Assembly: GCA_964602515.1 (NCBI GenBank)
Contig: CAZRRJ010000001.1
Span: forward strand, 861,363-925,362
Direction of reading: 5' to 3'
Source of the DNA: Carboxylicivirga sp964602515
GTDB lineage: Bacteria > Bacteroidota > Bacteroidia > Bacteroidales > Marinilabiliaceae
Length of the DNA: 64,000 bases
In this document: positions 43,988 to 53,143 of the stretch, piece after piece
Layout: each line of letters begins with the position of its first letter
How positions within the stretch are numbered: position 1 is the first letter of the stretch
Notes under the pieces: model-generated
The model's input: the letters and a program-made list of their open reading frames with translations, nothing else
Told to the model about the DNA's origin: nothing
Database searches by the model: none
Program-made: the position numbers and the translations under genes

Positions 43988-44384
43988 CTGTTTAAATTTA
44001 TTTTCTTTTGTCAGATGAAACTCACAAATAAATCTAATCACCCTCCTGTATGTCAATTTAGATAATCAAATTTACATGTTCGTTTCATATGTCATTAATT
44101 GGTAACAGTGCGAAGATAAGAAAGATTAGCCATTCATTACGTTGAAATAAATTACAATTTGTACGCATATATTTGTGGTGTAATAACACACAAGTAATAC
44201 TCTACTTTAAGAAAAGTGAAGAATAGAAAACCGGTTTGCTGTATAAAGAACTTAAATGAACTATTCTGCTAAACCAATCACTATCCCACTTTATTATAAA
44301 TGCTGTTCAGCGTTTTAATTAAGGGTATTTTACCTGAACATTTATCGATTTAAAAGGTTAATAATAGCGAATAGCGAATAAAAG
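43988..44384. other. Divergent region upstream of the MCC/mevalonate cluster
   Basis: About 400 bp without a gene. A plausible promoter at 44142-44175 implies a leader of some 200 nucleotides for the downstream operon. A short direct repeat AATAGCGAATAGCGAATA sits just before the first ATG (about 44364-44381). I see no recognised riboswitch fold. Confidence 0.45.
44142..44175 (+). promoter_or_regulatory. Promoter for the MCC/mevalonate cluster
   Basis: TTG at 44142-44144 and TATATTTG at 44168-44175 with a 23-bp spacer fit the Bacteroidota promoter pattern at the long end of spacing. The start would lie about 200 bp before the first gene. Confidence 0.4.
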
Positions 44385-45986
44385 ATGTTTAAGTATAAAA
44401 CCAGCATAGATAACAGCTCCGAGGACTTTACAGCATATAAAAAGCTGAACAAGAACTTAATTGATAAATATTACCAGCACCTTGAAATAGTGTTTAAGGG
44501 AGGTGGTGAAAAAGCTATGAAACGGCATATGGGTAAAGGTAAGCTACCGGTACGTCAGCGAATTGATTTTATTCTTGATCCGGATTCATCGTTTCTGGAG
44601 CTATCTGCTCTTGCGGCATTTGACCAGTACAATAATAATTTTCCTTCTGCAGGGATTGTAACAGGCATTGGACAAATTCATGGTCGGGATGTAATGCTTA
44701 TTGCCAATGATGCTACTGTTAAAGGAGGAACTTATATTGCCGAAACTATAAAAAAACACTTAAGGGCACAGGAAATAGCCTTACAAAATAACTTACCTTG
44801 TATTTATATGGTAGATAGCGGAGGTGTATTTCTTCCACAACAGGCTGAGGTATTTCCTGACAGGGATGATTTCGGACGTATATTTTTCAACCAATCGCGT
44901 ATGTCGGCCAAAGGTATTGCACAAATTGCGATTGTAATGGGCTCCTGCACTGCTGGCGGTGCTTATGTGCCTGCCATGAGTGATGAAACAATTATTGTAA
45001 AAAATCAAGGCACCATATTTTTAGCTGGCCCTCCACTTGTAAAAGCTGCCACTGGCGAAGTGGTTAGTGCAAATGAGTTAGGTGGTGCAGAAGTACATAC
45101 AGCAATATCCGGAGTTGCCGATCATCTGGCTGATGATGATACACATGCCATTCATATCTGTAGAAATATAATTGCAACGCTACCCGAAACAACCGTTCGA
45201 AAATCAATAGTATATAAAGCACCCAAATACACTTGTCAAGATTTGTATGGCTTAATTCCTGAACAGGGACAACCTTTTCCAGATGTACATGAATTAATAG
45301 CCCGAATAGTTGATAACAGTGAATTCCATGAGTTTAAAGCTAATTATGGTTCAAGTTTAGTAACTCTTTTTGCAAAAGTGGAAGGTCAGCAAGTTGGTAT
45401 ATTAGCCAACAATGGCATCCTCTTTTCTGAATCAGCATTAAAAGGAACACATTTTATTCAGTTATGTAATGAGCGCTGTATTCCAATGCTTTTTCTTCAG
45501 AACATTACTGGTTTTATGGTTGGCAAAGACTATGAGCATAAAGGAATAGCTAAAGATGGTGCTAAAATGGTAAATGCTTTGGCTAACTCTACCGTTCCAT
45601 TTTTCACCATTATCATTGGCGGATCGTATGGCGCCGGGAACTATGCTATGGGTGGCAGAGCTTATAATCCACGTTTCTTATTTATGTGGCCCAATGCCCG
45701 TATATCAGTTATGGGTGCACAACAGGCTGCCGGGGTTTTAACCACAATTAAAAGAGATCAGGCTAAAAAAACTGGACACGAAGTGCCTGAAAGTGAACTT
45801 AAATCTATTGAAGAATCGATATTAAGCAAATATGAATACGAAGGTTCACCCTATTATAGCACCAGTCGCCTGTGGGATGACGGTATTATTGACCCTGCCT
45901 CAACACGCCATACTATTGGGCGCATATTAGAGATCGTTAAAACGAATAAAAGAGAGGAAGCTAAATATGGTATCTTTCGAATGTAA
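44385..45986 (+). CDS. liuB: Methylcrotonyl-CoA carboxylase carboxyltransferase (beta) subunit
   Basis: Carboxyltransferase of 533 residues that carboxylates 3-methylcrotonyl-CoA to 3-methylglutaconyl-CoA, a step in leucine breakdown. Characteristic stretches are GKLPVRQRIDFILDPDSSFLEL, VDSGGVFLPQQAEVFPDRDDFGRIFFNQ, the oxyanion-forming VMGSCTAGGAYVPAMSDE and later GGSYGAGNYAMGGRAY; these match methylcrotonyl-CoA carboxylase beta more than propionyl-CoA carboxylase. Geranyl-CoA carboxylase is an alternative. Its stop overlaps the following hydratase start by 20 bp and it is the first gene of a nine-gene run. Confidence 0.9.
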   Translation: MFKYKTSIDNSSEDFTAYKKLNKNLIDKYYQHLEIVFKGGGEKAMKRHMGKGKLPVRQRIDFILDPDSSFLELSALAAFDQYNNNFPSAGIVTGIGQIHGRDVMLIANDATVKGGTYIAETIKKHLRAQEIALQNNLPCIYMVDSGGVFLPQQAEVFPDRDDFGRIFFNQSRMSAKGIAQIAIVMGSCTAGGAYVPAMSDETIIVKNQGTIFLAGPPLVKAATGEVVSANELGGAEVHTAISGVADHLADDDTHAIHICRNIIATLPETTVRKSIVYKAPKYTCQDLYGLIPEQGQPFPDVHELIARIVDNSEFHEFKANYGSSLVTLFAKVEGQQVGILANNGILFSESALKGTHFIQLCNERCIPMLFLQNITGFMVGKDYEHKGIAKDGAKMVNALANSTVPFFTIIIGGSYGAGNYAMGGRAYNPRFLFMWPNARISVMGAQQAAGVLTTIKRDQAKKTGHEVPESELKSIEESILSKYEYEGSPYYSTSRLWDDGIIDPASTRHTIGRILEIVKTNKREEAKYGIFRM

Positions 45987-46773
45987 GGATAAGCATCTTG
46001 TAGAGCTCAATCAGAGCAAAGGAGTAAGTCGTATTTTATTAAATGACCCACATAAAAAAAATGCCTTATCAAAAGGAATGATTTATTGTTTGGTGCAGGT
46101 GCTTGAACAAATAGCGCTGGATGACAAGCAAAAAGTAGTGATCATACGCGGGGCTGGTGGCGTTTTTTGTTCCGGAGCAGATCTTAACTGGATGAAAAAA
46201 GGTTTGGACCAAACTGAAGAGGAAAATAAACAGGATGCCAAACTGTTTTATGAGCTCTTTACAGTACTCTTCAATTTCCCCAAACCACTTATTATCTGGA
46301 TCGAAAAGTATGCTATGGGTGGTGCTTTAGGCTTTTTGGCATGTGCCGATTATGTTATTGCTGATAACAATGCACAAATGGCTTTCTCTGAGGTTAAGCT
46401 TGGCCTGATTCCTGCTACAATAGCTCCTTTTGTTATTAAAAAAATTGGTTTTTCACATACGAAAGCACTATTAATAAGTGGTATTACTTTTTCTTCTAAA
46501 CATGCCCGTAAAATTGGTTTAGTAAATGAAGTACTTTCTAACAAAGAAATACCGCAACGGATAAATGAACTTGTAGAGCAGATTAAAAAGAACAGCTCTG
46601 AAGCTATGGCTGCCACCAAACATTTACTTAATACTCTTTCTGATAGCAACTTATTACTTTCAGAGGCTAACACGCTGTGCTGTGAAAAAATAGCCACTTC
46701 ACGTGCTTCAAATGATGGACAGGAAGGTGTTACAGCTTTCTTTGAGAAACGCACCCCCAACTGGTATAAATAA
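45967..46773 (+). CDS. liuC: Methylglutaconyl-CoA hydratase (enoyl-CoA hydratase family)
   Basis: Crotonase-fold enzyme of 268 residues that hydrates 3-methylglutaconyl-CoA to HMG-CoA. The oxyanion hole segment GGVFCSGADLNWMK, EKYAMGGALGFLACADYVIA and FSEVKLGLIPATIAPFVIKKIG are the diagnostic LiuC/AUH-like features, including the catalytic glutamate in FSEVKLG. It overlaps the MCC beta gene by 20 bp and is followed by the biotin subunit after 7 bp. HMG-CoA is the product, and the mevalonate genes downstream use exactly this molecule. Confidence 0.85.
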   Translation: MVSFECKDKHLVELNQSKGVSRILLNDPHKKNALSKGMIYCLVQVLEQIALDDKQKVVIIRGAGGVFCSGADLNWMKKGLDQTEEENKQDAKLFYELFTVLFNFPKPLIIWIEKYAMGGALGFLACADYVIADNNAQMAFSEVKLGLIPATIAPFVIKKIGFSHTKALLISGITFSSKHARKIGLVNEVLSNKEIPQRINELVEQIKKNSSEAMAATKHLLNTLSDSNLLLSEANTLCCEKIATSRASNDGQEGVTAFFEKRTPNWYK

Positions 46774-46780
46774 AATCAGA

Positions 46781-48709
46781 ATGATAAAAAAAGTTCTCAT
46801 TCCAAATCGTGGTGAAATTGCAGTACGCATTATAAAAGCGGCTCATCTTCTTGGAATTCGTACAGTTATAATGCTCTCTGAACTAGAAAAAGACAGTCTA
46901 CCAGCTAAGCTTAGTGATGAGATACACCTCTTTAAAGACGGACCATTACAAAATAACTACTTGGATACTGACTTTATTATACAACTCGCCCATCAATATG
47001 GTGCAGATAGTATTCATCCAGGCTATGGTTTTCTCTCTGAAAATTACTACCTAGCCAAAGCTTGCTATCTGGCAGGACTTACTTTTATAGGCCCATCGGC
47101 AGACAACCTTATGCTAATGGGTGATAAACAAACGGCACGTAACGTTGCTAAAAAGGCTCATGTTCCTCTTACTCAATCATGGACAGGCACCATTCAATCC
47201 ATTTTATCAGAAGCCGATACTATGCCATACCCCGTATTAGTAAAGGCAGCCTTAGGTGGTGGTGGCAAGGGCATGCAAATTTGCAATAATAAAGGTGAAT
47301 TAATCGAACACCTCCCCCGTTTAAGTCAGCAGGCTAAACGTTATTTTGGGGACGAACGCATATATATTGAGCAATACATACAACACGCCCGCCATATTGA
47401 AGTACAAATTTTAGCAGATCAGCATGGTAATATTATTCACTTATTTGAACGGGAATGCTCTATTCAACGCCGTTTTCAAAAGTTAATTGAAGAAGCGCCG
47501 GCTTTTAATCTTAATAAAAATATTAAACAAGCGCTTTATGCCGATGCCATTAAGCTATGCAAAGCCATTAACTACGTTAGTGCCGGAACAATAGAGTTCC
47601 TGGTTGATAATTCCGGCAAACATTACTTTTTAGAAATGAATACCCGTATCCAGGTTGAACATTGTGTAACTGAAGAAATAACGGGAATTGATATCATTAG
47701 ATGGCAATTTAAGATTGCCAATAAAGTACCATTACATTTTAAACAAAAAGATATAACATCAACAGGGCATTCTATTGAATTACGCATTTGCGCAGAAGAC
47801 CCAGCTAATAATTTTCAACCTTCTCCGGGACAGATAAAAACACTACTGCTACCAGAACATAAGGATGCCCGAATAGAAACAGGCATAAATGAGGCTGTAA
47901 CTATTCATCCGCAATTTGACCCAATGCTTGCTAAATTAGTTGTACATGCACCTACGCGCCGGCAAGCTATTGAAAAAGCAATAGACCTTAACCAAAAATT
48001 GATTATCAGAGGCATTAAAACAAATGGTTTATACCTTAATAGTATACTCAAGCATTCAGCTTTTAACAGTGGGAATACACATACTCGTTTCTGCGAAGAA
48101 AACCATTTTGCATTACTCCAAACCGTTGATGAGTGTAAAGAAAAGAGTGCGTTGGCCTATGCTGTATTTCGATGGGAAAAAATTAAAAATAAGTTTTGGC
48201 GACAACTCCCGCTCTTCTCTTTTTCGATTGGTAATACGTATTATTCATGTCAGCTTAACTGCAATTCAGAGAAATTATCCGTTCTGCTGAATGCTAAAAA
48301 CTACCAGATTTCGTCCATTAAAGTAGAGGACAATAGTGTATCATTTTGCATTGCGAACCAAAACTTACAATTTTATTGTTTCGAAGATCAGGAAACATTT
48401 GAGCTTATTCATCAACTCAAAAGCACACTGCTTATTGCGCATGATCGTTTACCGGCTTACCGAAACAATGTAAATAAAGAGAACGAAAATAAGGACAAGC
48501 ATTTTAAAGCCCCTCTTCCGGCGCAGGTAATGAAGGTAAATATTAGTGCAGGACAAACCGTGAAAAAAGGCGATTTACTATTTATACTCGAAGCCATGAA
48601 AACAGAAAATCATATTAAAGCATGGAAAGATGGTGTTATAGAAAACATATATATAAAAGCAGGTGAACAGGTAAAACTAAACCAGCTGCTTATTAATTAC
48701 CATGATTAA
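46781..48709 (+). CDS. liuD: Methylcrotonyl-CoA carboxylase biotin carboxylase/carrier (alpha) subunit
   Basis: ATP-dependent biotin carboxylase fused to a biotin carrier, 642 residues. The start KKVLIPNRGEIAVRIIKAA, IHPGYGFLSENY, the glycine-rich ATP-grasp segment KAALGGGGKGM, ERECSIQRRFQKLIEEAPA and EMNTRIQVEHCVTEEITG are standard biotin carboxylase motifs. The C-terminal 75 residues carry the biotin lysine in ILEAMKTENHI, with Thr where Met is usual. It pairs with the beta subunit two genes upstream. The ATG at 46781 is chosen over the upstream start at 46703, which lies inside the hydratase gene. Confidence 0.9.
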   Translation: MIKKVLIPNRGEIAVRIIKAAHLLGIRTVIMLSELEKDSLPAKLSDEIHLFKDGPLQNNYLDTDFIIQLAHQYGADSIHPGYGFLSENYYLAKACYLAGLTFIGPSADNLMLMGDKQTARNVAKKAHVPLTQSWTGTIQSILSEADTMPYPVLVKAALGGGGKGMQICNNKGELIEHLPRLSQQAKRYFGDERIYIEQYIQHARHIEVQILADQHGNIIHLFERECSIQRRFQKLIEEAPAFNLNKNIKQALYADAIKLCKAINYVSAGTIEFLVDNSGKHYFLEMNTRIQVEHCVTEEITGIDIIRWQFKIANKVPLHFKQKDITSTGHSIELRICAEDPANNFQPSPGQIKTLLLPEHKDARIETGINEAVTIHPQFDPMLAKLVVHAPTRRQAIEKAIDLNQKLIIRGIKTNGLYLNSILKHSAFNSGNTHTRFCEENHFALLQTVDECKEKSALAYAVFRWEKIKNKFWRQLPLFSFSIGNTYYSCQLNCNSEKLSVLLNAKNYQISSIKVEDNSVSFCIANQNLQFYCFEDQETFELIHQLKSTLLIAHDRLPAYRNNVNKENENKDKHFKAPLPAQVMKVNISAGQTVKKGDLLFILEAMKTENHIKAWKDGVIENIYIKAGEQVKLNQLLINYHD

Positions 48710-48721
48710 AACAAATAATAA

Positions 48722-49870
48722 ATGTCAATACTTAGTACCGAACAACACGAAGCATTAAGGCAAAAGGTAAGAACATTTGCCGAAAAAGAAATTAAACCTA
48801 TTGCTGCTCAATTGGATAAAGAAGAACATTTTTCGGTTGATTTAACTCAAAAGATGGGACAAGCCGGGTTATTTGGTATTGATTTACCCAAGGAATACGG
48901 TGGACAGGGCTTAGATACCTTATCATATATCATTGCCGTTGAAGAACTGGCACGTATTGATGGTTCACAAGCAGCTACAATGGCTGCTCATAACAGTCTG
49001 GGTCTCGCACCAATTTTCCAATTCGGATCAGAAGAACAACGCAAAAAGTTTGTTCCAATGTTAACATCGGGCGAAGCACTCTGGGCTTTTGGACTAACAG
49101 AAGTAATGGCCGGATCTGATGCGCAGGGCGTGCAAACAATAGCAAAAGAAAATAATAACCATTGGGTGGTAAATGGCACTAAACGCTATATAACCAACGG
49201 TAGTAACCAACTGATGAAAGGTATAACAGTACTGGCTGTTACAGATGAAGAAAATGGTAAAAAACGTTTTTCTACAATTTTAATTGAAAGGGATTCGGAA
49301 GGGTTTAAAACCAAACGTATGTTAGGTAAAATGATGTGGCGTGCATCTGATACAGCAGAAATCACTTTGGATAATGTTAAAACATCGAAAGATAATCTTT
49401 TGGGTAAACAGGATAAAGGTCTCGCTCAGATGCTTAAAACATTGGATTCTGGTCGCTTATCAATTGCTGCAATGGGACTGGGATTAGCACAAGGTGCTTT
49501 TGAAATGGCCAAGGAATATGCACAAAAGCGAAAACAATTTGGTAAACCTATCTCCCACTATCAGGTTACTTCTTTTAAATTGGCTGATATGGCTATGAAG
49601 TTGGAATTGGCACGAAATACACTTTATAATGCATGTGCTCTTAAAGATGCAGGCCAACCCTTTGGCAAAGAAGCAGCTATGGCAAAGCTTTATTGTAGCG
49701 AGATAGCCAAAGAGATAGCCGATGAGGCCGTTCAGATATTCTCCGGCCAGGGGCTGCTGAAATCATCTCCGATAGAGCGTTTCTATCGCGATCAGCGCAT
49801 CCTACAGATTGGCGAAGGCACATCTGAAATATTACGCATTGTTATAAGTAAGCATTTGGGATTGGCATAA
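48722..49870 (+). CDS. Short-chain/branched acyl-CoA dehydrogenase
   Basis: FAD acyl-CoA dehydrogenase of 382 residues. Signatures are FGLTEVMAGSDAQGVQT, KRYITNGSNQ, GRLSIAAMGLGLAQGAFEMAK, KRKQFGKPISHYQ and YRDQRILQIGEGTSEILR, with the catalytic glutamate in GEGTSE. True isovaleryl-CoA dehydrogenases place the base elsewhere and have a non-acidic residue here, so this protein follows the short-chain pattern. Placement after the MCC genes suggests isovaleryl-CoA oxidation, by context. It begins 12 bp after the biotin subunit. Confidence 0.8.
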   Translation: MSILSTEQHEALRQKVRTFAEKEIKPIAAQLDKEEHFSVDLTQKMGQAGLFGIDLPKEYGGQGLDTLSYIIAVEELARIDGSQAATMAAHNSLGLAPIFQFGSEEQRKKFVPMLTSGEALWAFGLTEVMAGSDAQGVQTIAKENNNHWVVNGTKRYITNGSNQLMKGITVLAVTDEENGKKRFSTILIERDSEGFKTKRMLGKMMWRASDTAEITLDNVKTSKDNLLGKQDKGLAQMLKTLDSGRLSIAAMGLGLAQGAFEMAKEYAQKRKQFGKPISHYQVTSFKLADMAMKLELARNTLYNACALKDAGQPFGKEAAMAKLYCSEIAKEIADEAVQIFSGQGLLKSSPIERFYRDQRILQIGEGTSEILRIVISKHLGLA

Positions 49871-49911
49871 GTTCAGCCTATTTTTACAATGATTAAACAA
49901 TTGCTCTTATA

Positions 49912-50913
49912 ATGGAAGACAGGAAACGAGACCATATAGATTTAGCTTTTAGCTCTAGATTGGATATCAGCCAGGTAGATAGCCGATTTGATTATGAACC
50001 TCTTTTGGGAACACATACAAAGCAAAAGCAACAATACGCCTTTGCTGGTAAAAAATTAAATTTACCGCTTTGGATCTCAAGCATGACAGGAGGAACCAAA
50101 CGAGCCGGATTAATCAATAAAAATCTGGCCCGGGCTTGTGCTGAATTTGGTTTAGGTATGGGCTTAGGTTCATGTCGTATCCTGTTGGATGCACCGGAGC
50201 ATTTTGATGACTTTAATGTACGTCCGCTTATGGGATCTGAAGTGCCGCTTTTTACCAATATTGGCATATGCCAACTGGAAAACATGCTGGAAAATGGCAC
50301 AACAGAGCAACTCAATGAAATGGTTAACAAACTTGATGCTGATGGAATAATTATTCATATTAATCCTCTTCAGGAAGCTTTTCAACCAGAGGGTGATATA
50401 CTTAAACGTCCTGCTATTGAGTTGTTACAGGCCTATCTTGAAACTTCAAATTGCAAAGTAATTGTGAAAGAAGTTGGTCAGGGGTTTGGTAAAGAAAGTT
50501 TACGTCAACTGTTGCAATTACCCATCGAAGCCATAGAATTTGCTGCAATGGGTGGCACTAACTTTTCTTTGGTTGAATTAAACCGTTCCGATGCTGTTTC
50601 AGCTGAAGTATTCAACCCCTTTATTCATGTTGGCCATTCTGCCGAGGAAATGACACATACTATAAATGACTTAATACAAGAAATGCCTGTTAATGCTACT
50701 AAAGTAAACCAGTTAATTATTTCGGGTGGTATAAGCAATTTGCTCGATGGGTATTACCTGACATCTATCTCTAAAGTTCCTGCCCTCTTTGGTATGGGAT
50801 CAGCCTTTTTAAGACACGCCATGGGCGATTATGAAAAACTCCGCCAGTACATTGATAAAATCGCTTATGGCTGGCAACTGGCATCCAATTTCTTACATGT
50901 AAAACAACCATAA
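49912..50913 (+). CDS. fni: Type II isopentenyl-diphosphate isomerase
   Basis: FMN-dependent isomerase of 333 residues that interconverts IPP and DMAPP. The start RKRDHIDLAF, then the segment WISSMTGGTKRAGLINKNLARACAEFG, IHINPLQEAFQPEGD, KEVGQGFG, EFAAMGGTNFS and ISGGISNLLDGYYL match Fni/Idi-2. The flavin-site glycine clusters are intact. It is 41 bp after the dehydrogenase, the largest gap in the nine-gene run, and 2 bp before HMG-CoA reductase. Confidence 0.9.
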   Translation: MEDRKRDHIDLAFSSRLDISQVDSRFDYEPLLGTHTKQKQQYAFAGKKLNLPLWISSMTGGTKRAGLINKNLARACAEFGLGMGLGSCRILLDAPEHFDDFNVRPLMGSEVPLFTNIGICQLENMLENGTTEQLNEMVNKLDADGIIIHINPLQEAFQPEGDILKRPAIELLQAYLETSNCKVIVKEVGQGFGKESLRQLLQLPIEAIEFAAMGGTNFSLVELNRSDAVSAEVFNPFIHVGHSAEEMTHTINDLIQEMPVNATKVNQLIISGGISNLLDGYYLTSISKVPALFGMGSAFLRHAMGDYEKLRQYIDKIAYGWQLASNFLHVKQP

Positions 50914-50915
50914 AT

Positions 50916-52220
50916 ATGCAAGCGGTAATTAAAGGATTTTCGAGGCTTAGCAGGGAAGATAAAGTGAAGGTTTTAATCAAACAACAAAAACTTGCTCCTG
51001 AGCTCTCTTCCACATTATCGGCATATTTGCATCCTGATAAGCAAAATTTATTTAATGATATTTCAGAGAATGCGGTCTCTAATTATTATTTACCTTTTAG
51101 TTTGGCACCAAATTTTTTAATTAACGACCGTTTGTACATCTTACCAATGGTTATTGAAGAAAGTTCTGTTGTTGCAGCCGCATCAAAAGCTGCATCTTTT
51201 TGGGCAAAAAACAGTGGCTTTAAAACTAAGGTTATTGATACCATAAAAAATGGTCAGATATTTTTTTCGTGGGGAGGTGATATTACGCAATTAAGGCTTT
51301 TCAAAAATGAATTACTGCATTTGTTCTTAAAAGTTACAAGTGATATCACCAGCAATATGCGAGCCAGAGGTGGTGGTATTATAGATTTTGAACTTCAAAC
51401 AGTTGCTAATATGCCCAATACTCACCAGGTATTGATAAAATACAAAACAGGTGATTCCATGGGAGCCAATTTTATCAATACCTGCCTGGAAACCATTGCT
51501 CCACATTTCATCAACTATATCAACCATAAAAAGGAGCTAAAGAGTGAACTTCAAGCTGAGGTTATTATGGCGATTCTTAGCAACTATACCCCTGAATGCT
51601 TAGTGGAATGTAAAGTTAACTGTGAAATTGAAAAGCTACAAAGTTATGCAGGCACATATTCTGCTTCTGAGTTTGCCAAACGCTTTAAAAAAGCCGTTGA
51701 AATAGCCATTAATGACCCTTATAGAGCAGTAACTCATAACAAAGGAATTTTTAATGGTATTGATGCTGTGGTTCTGGCAACTGGCAATGATTTCAGAGCT
51801 ATTGAAGCCGGTGCTCAGGCTTATGCTTCAAAAGGCAATACATACTCGTCGCTCACATCTATTACTCTAAGTGACACACATTTTGAGTACACGTTAACCC
51901 TCCCCCTTGCTATGGGCACTGTCGGTGGCTTAACAAATACACATCCCTTAGCCAAAGCAGCAATAAATATTCTGGGTAAGCCATCGGCTGAAGAATTAAT
52001 GCAGATAACCGCAGCAGCAGGCATGGCCAATAATTTTGGAGCTGTTGCCTCATTGGTTACCACTGGTATTCAAAAAGGCCATATGAAACTTCACCTTAGT
52101 AACTTACTCAATTCTTTAGATGCATCCCAAAAAGAAAAAGAACAGGTTATCAAACATTTTAAGAATACAGTAGTTAGTTTCTCAATGGTTGAAACCTATC
52201 TGCAAGAAATCAGGAGATAA
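50916..52220 (+). CDS. mvaA: Class II hydroxymethylglutaryl-CoA reductase
   Basis: HMG-CoA reductase of the bacterial class II, 434 residues, converting HMG-CoA to mevalonate (or the reverse). The first catalytic motif EESSVVAAASKAASFW supplies the glutamate, GDSMGANFINT the HMG-CoA-binding segment, HNKGIFNGIDAVVLATGNDFRAIEAGA the NAD(P) and Asp motif, GTVGGLTNTHPLAK another class II signature, and the C-terminal KGHMKLH has the catalytic histidine. Its ATG lies 2 bp after fni, and its stop shares one base with the next start. HMG-CoA synthase is not in the window. Confidence 0.92.
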   Translation: MQAVIKGFSRLSREDKVKVLIKQQKLAPELSSTLSAYLHPDKQNLFNDISENAVSNYYLPFSLAPNFLINDRLYILPMVIEESSVVAAASKAASFWAKNSGFKTKVIDTIKNGQIFFSWGGDITQLRLFKNELLHLFLKVTSDITSNMRARGGGIIDFELQTVANMPNTHQVLIKYKTGDSMGANFINTCLETIAPHFINYINHKKELKSELQAEVIMAILSNYTPECLVECKVNCEIEKLQSYAGTYSASEFAKRFKKAVEIAINDPYRAVTHNKGIFNGIDAVVLATGNDFRAIEAGAQAYASKGNTYSSLTSITLSDTHFEYTLTLPLAMGTVGGLTNTHPLAKAAINILGKPSAEELMQITAAAGMANNFGAVASLVTTGIQKGHMKLHLSNLLNSLDASQKEKEQVIKHFKNTVVSFSMVETYLQEIRR

Positions 52221-53140
52221 TGTCTATTTCATTGGAAGAAACATACAGAGCCAAAGGTAAGCTGCTTATTACAGGTGAATACCTGGTATTAAAAGGAGCT
52301 AAAGCCTTAGCTATCCCACTTAAATACGGTCAGAAGCTTAAGGTTAAACCCAATTCAGATCCTTTTTTTAGATGGGAAGCAACCACTCCCAGTGGCCCTT
52401 GGTTTAATGCCACTATAAACAAGAACCTGGAGATTTGTAACACTAACCATCCTGAGCTAGCCCAAAAACTCTTATCTATTATTAAGCAGTGTATTAATCA
52501 TCGGCCAGACATTAAAGATTACATGGCTGAAAAAACGATTCATACACATCTTGAATTTGATAAGGACTGGGGGTGGGGAAGTAGCTCAACACTTATATCC
52601 TGTTTAGCTCAATGGCTCGGTGTCAATCCCTATCTCCTTCTAAAAGATACTTTTGGCGGCTCGGGTTACGATATAGCATGTGCTACCAGCAAATCGCCAT
52701 TGCTTTATCGCCTTAATAATAAGGTAGCGGAAATTACTCCGGTCAACTTTAATCCTGCTTTTAGCAAGTACATATCCTTTGTGTATACTGGCACAAAGCA
52801 AAGCAGTAAAAGTGAAATAGAAGGCTTTAGCAAGCAAGTGATTAATAATAGTACACTTGAACAAATCAACAATATAAGTGAATCAATGCTACAATGCAGT
52901 AACCTCAATGTGTTTGGAAAACTAATGGAACAACATGAATCTATAATTGGCCAGATTCTACAACGCCGTCCGGTCAAAGATAAATACTTTCCTGACTTTG
53001 ATGGTTATATTAAATCATTAGGTGCCTGGGGAGGTGATTTTATAATGATTGTAACAAAAAACGATGCCTTATATGTAAAAAATTACTTCAACAGGCAGCA
53101 GTTAAAAACCATCTTTAACTTTAATGATATAACAGGATAA
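52220..53140 (+). CDS. GYDIA-type GHMP kinase, likely phosphomevalonate kinase
   Basis: GHMP-family kinase of 306 residues. The first motif is KLLITGEYLVLKGAKALAIPL, the ATP loop is DWGWGSSSTLIS, and the segment GGSGYDIACATS gives the GYDIA signature. Bacteroidota mevalonate clusters lack a recognisable orthodox phosphomevalonate kinase, and this protein fills the remaining step between mevalonate kinase and diphosphomevalonate decarboxylase, both encoded next to it. The assignment is therefore by elimination. Its start overlaps the reductase stop by one base (TAATG). Confidence 0.75.
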   Translation: MSISLEETYRAKGKLLITGEYLVLKGAKALAIPLKYGQKLKVKPNSDPFFRWEATTPSGPWFNATINKNLEICNTNHPELAQKLLSIIKQCINHRPDIKDYMAEKTIHTHLEFDKDWGWGSSSTLISCLAQWLGVNPYLLLKDTFGGSGYDIACATSKSPLLYRLNNKVAEITPVNFNPAFSKYISFVYTGTKQSSKSEIEGFSKQVINNSTLEQINNISESMLQCSNLNVFGKLMEQHESIIGQILQRRPVKDKYFPDFDGYIKSLGAWGGDFIMIVTKNDALYVKNYFNRQQLKTIFNFNDITG

Positions 53141-53143
53141 TTT

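Noticed and set aside
44360..44384. AATAGCGAATAGCGAATA repeat before the MCC gene
   Set aside because: A short direct repeat of this kind is common by chance in AT-rich leader DNA; nothing else marks it as an operator.
44385..48709. Geranyl-CoA carboxylase (citronellol pathway) instead of methylcrotonyl-CoA carboxylase
   Set aside because: The hydratase next door has methylglutaconyl-CoA hydratase features and no other terpenoid-degradation genes are present, so the leucine pathway is the simpler reading, though not excluded.
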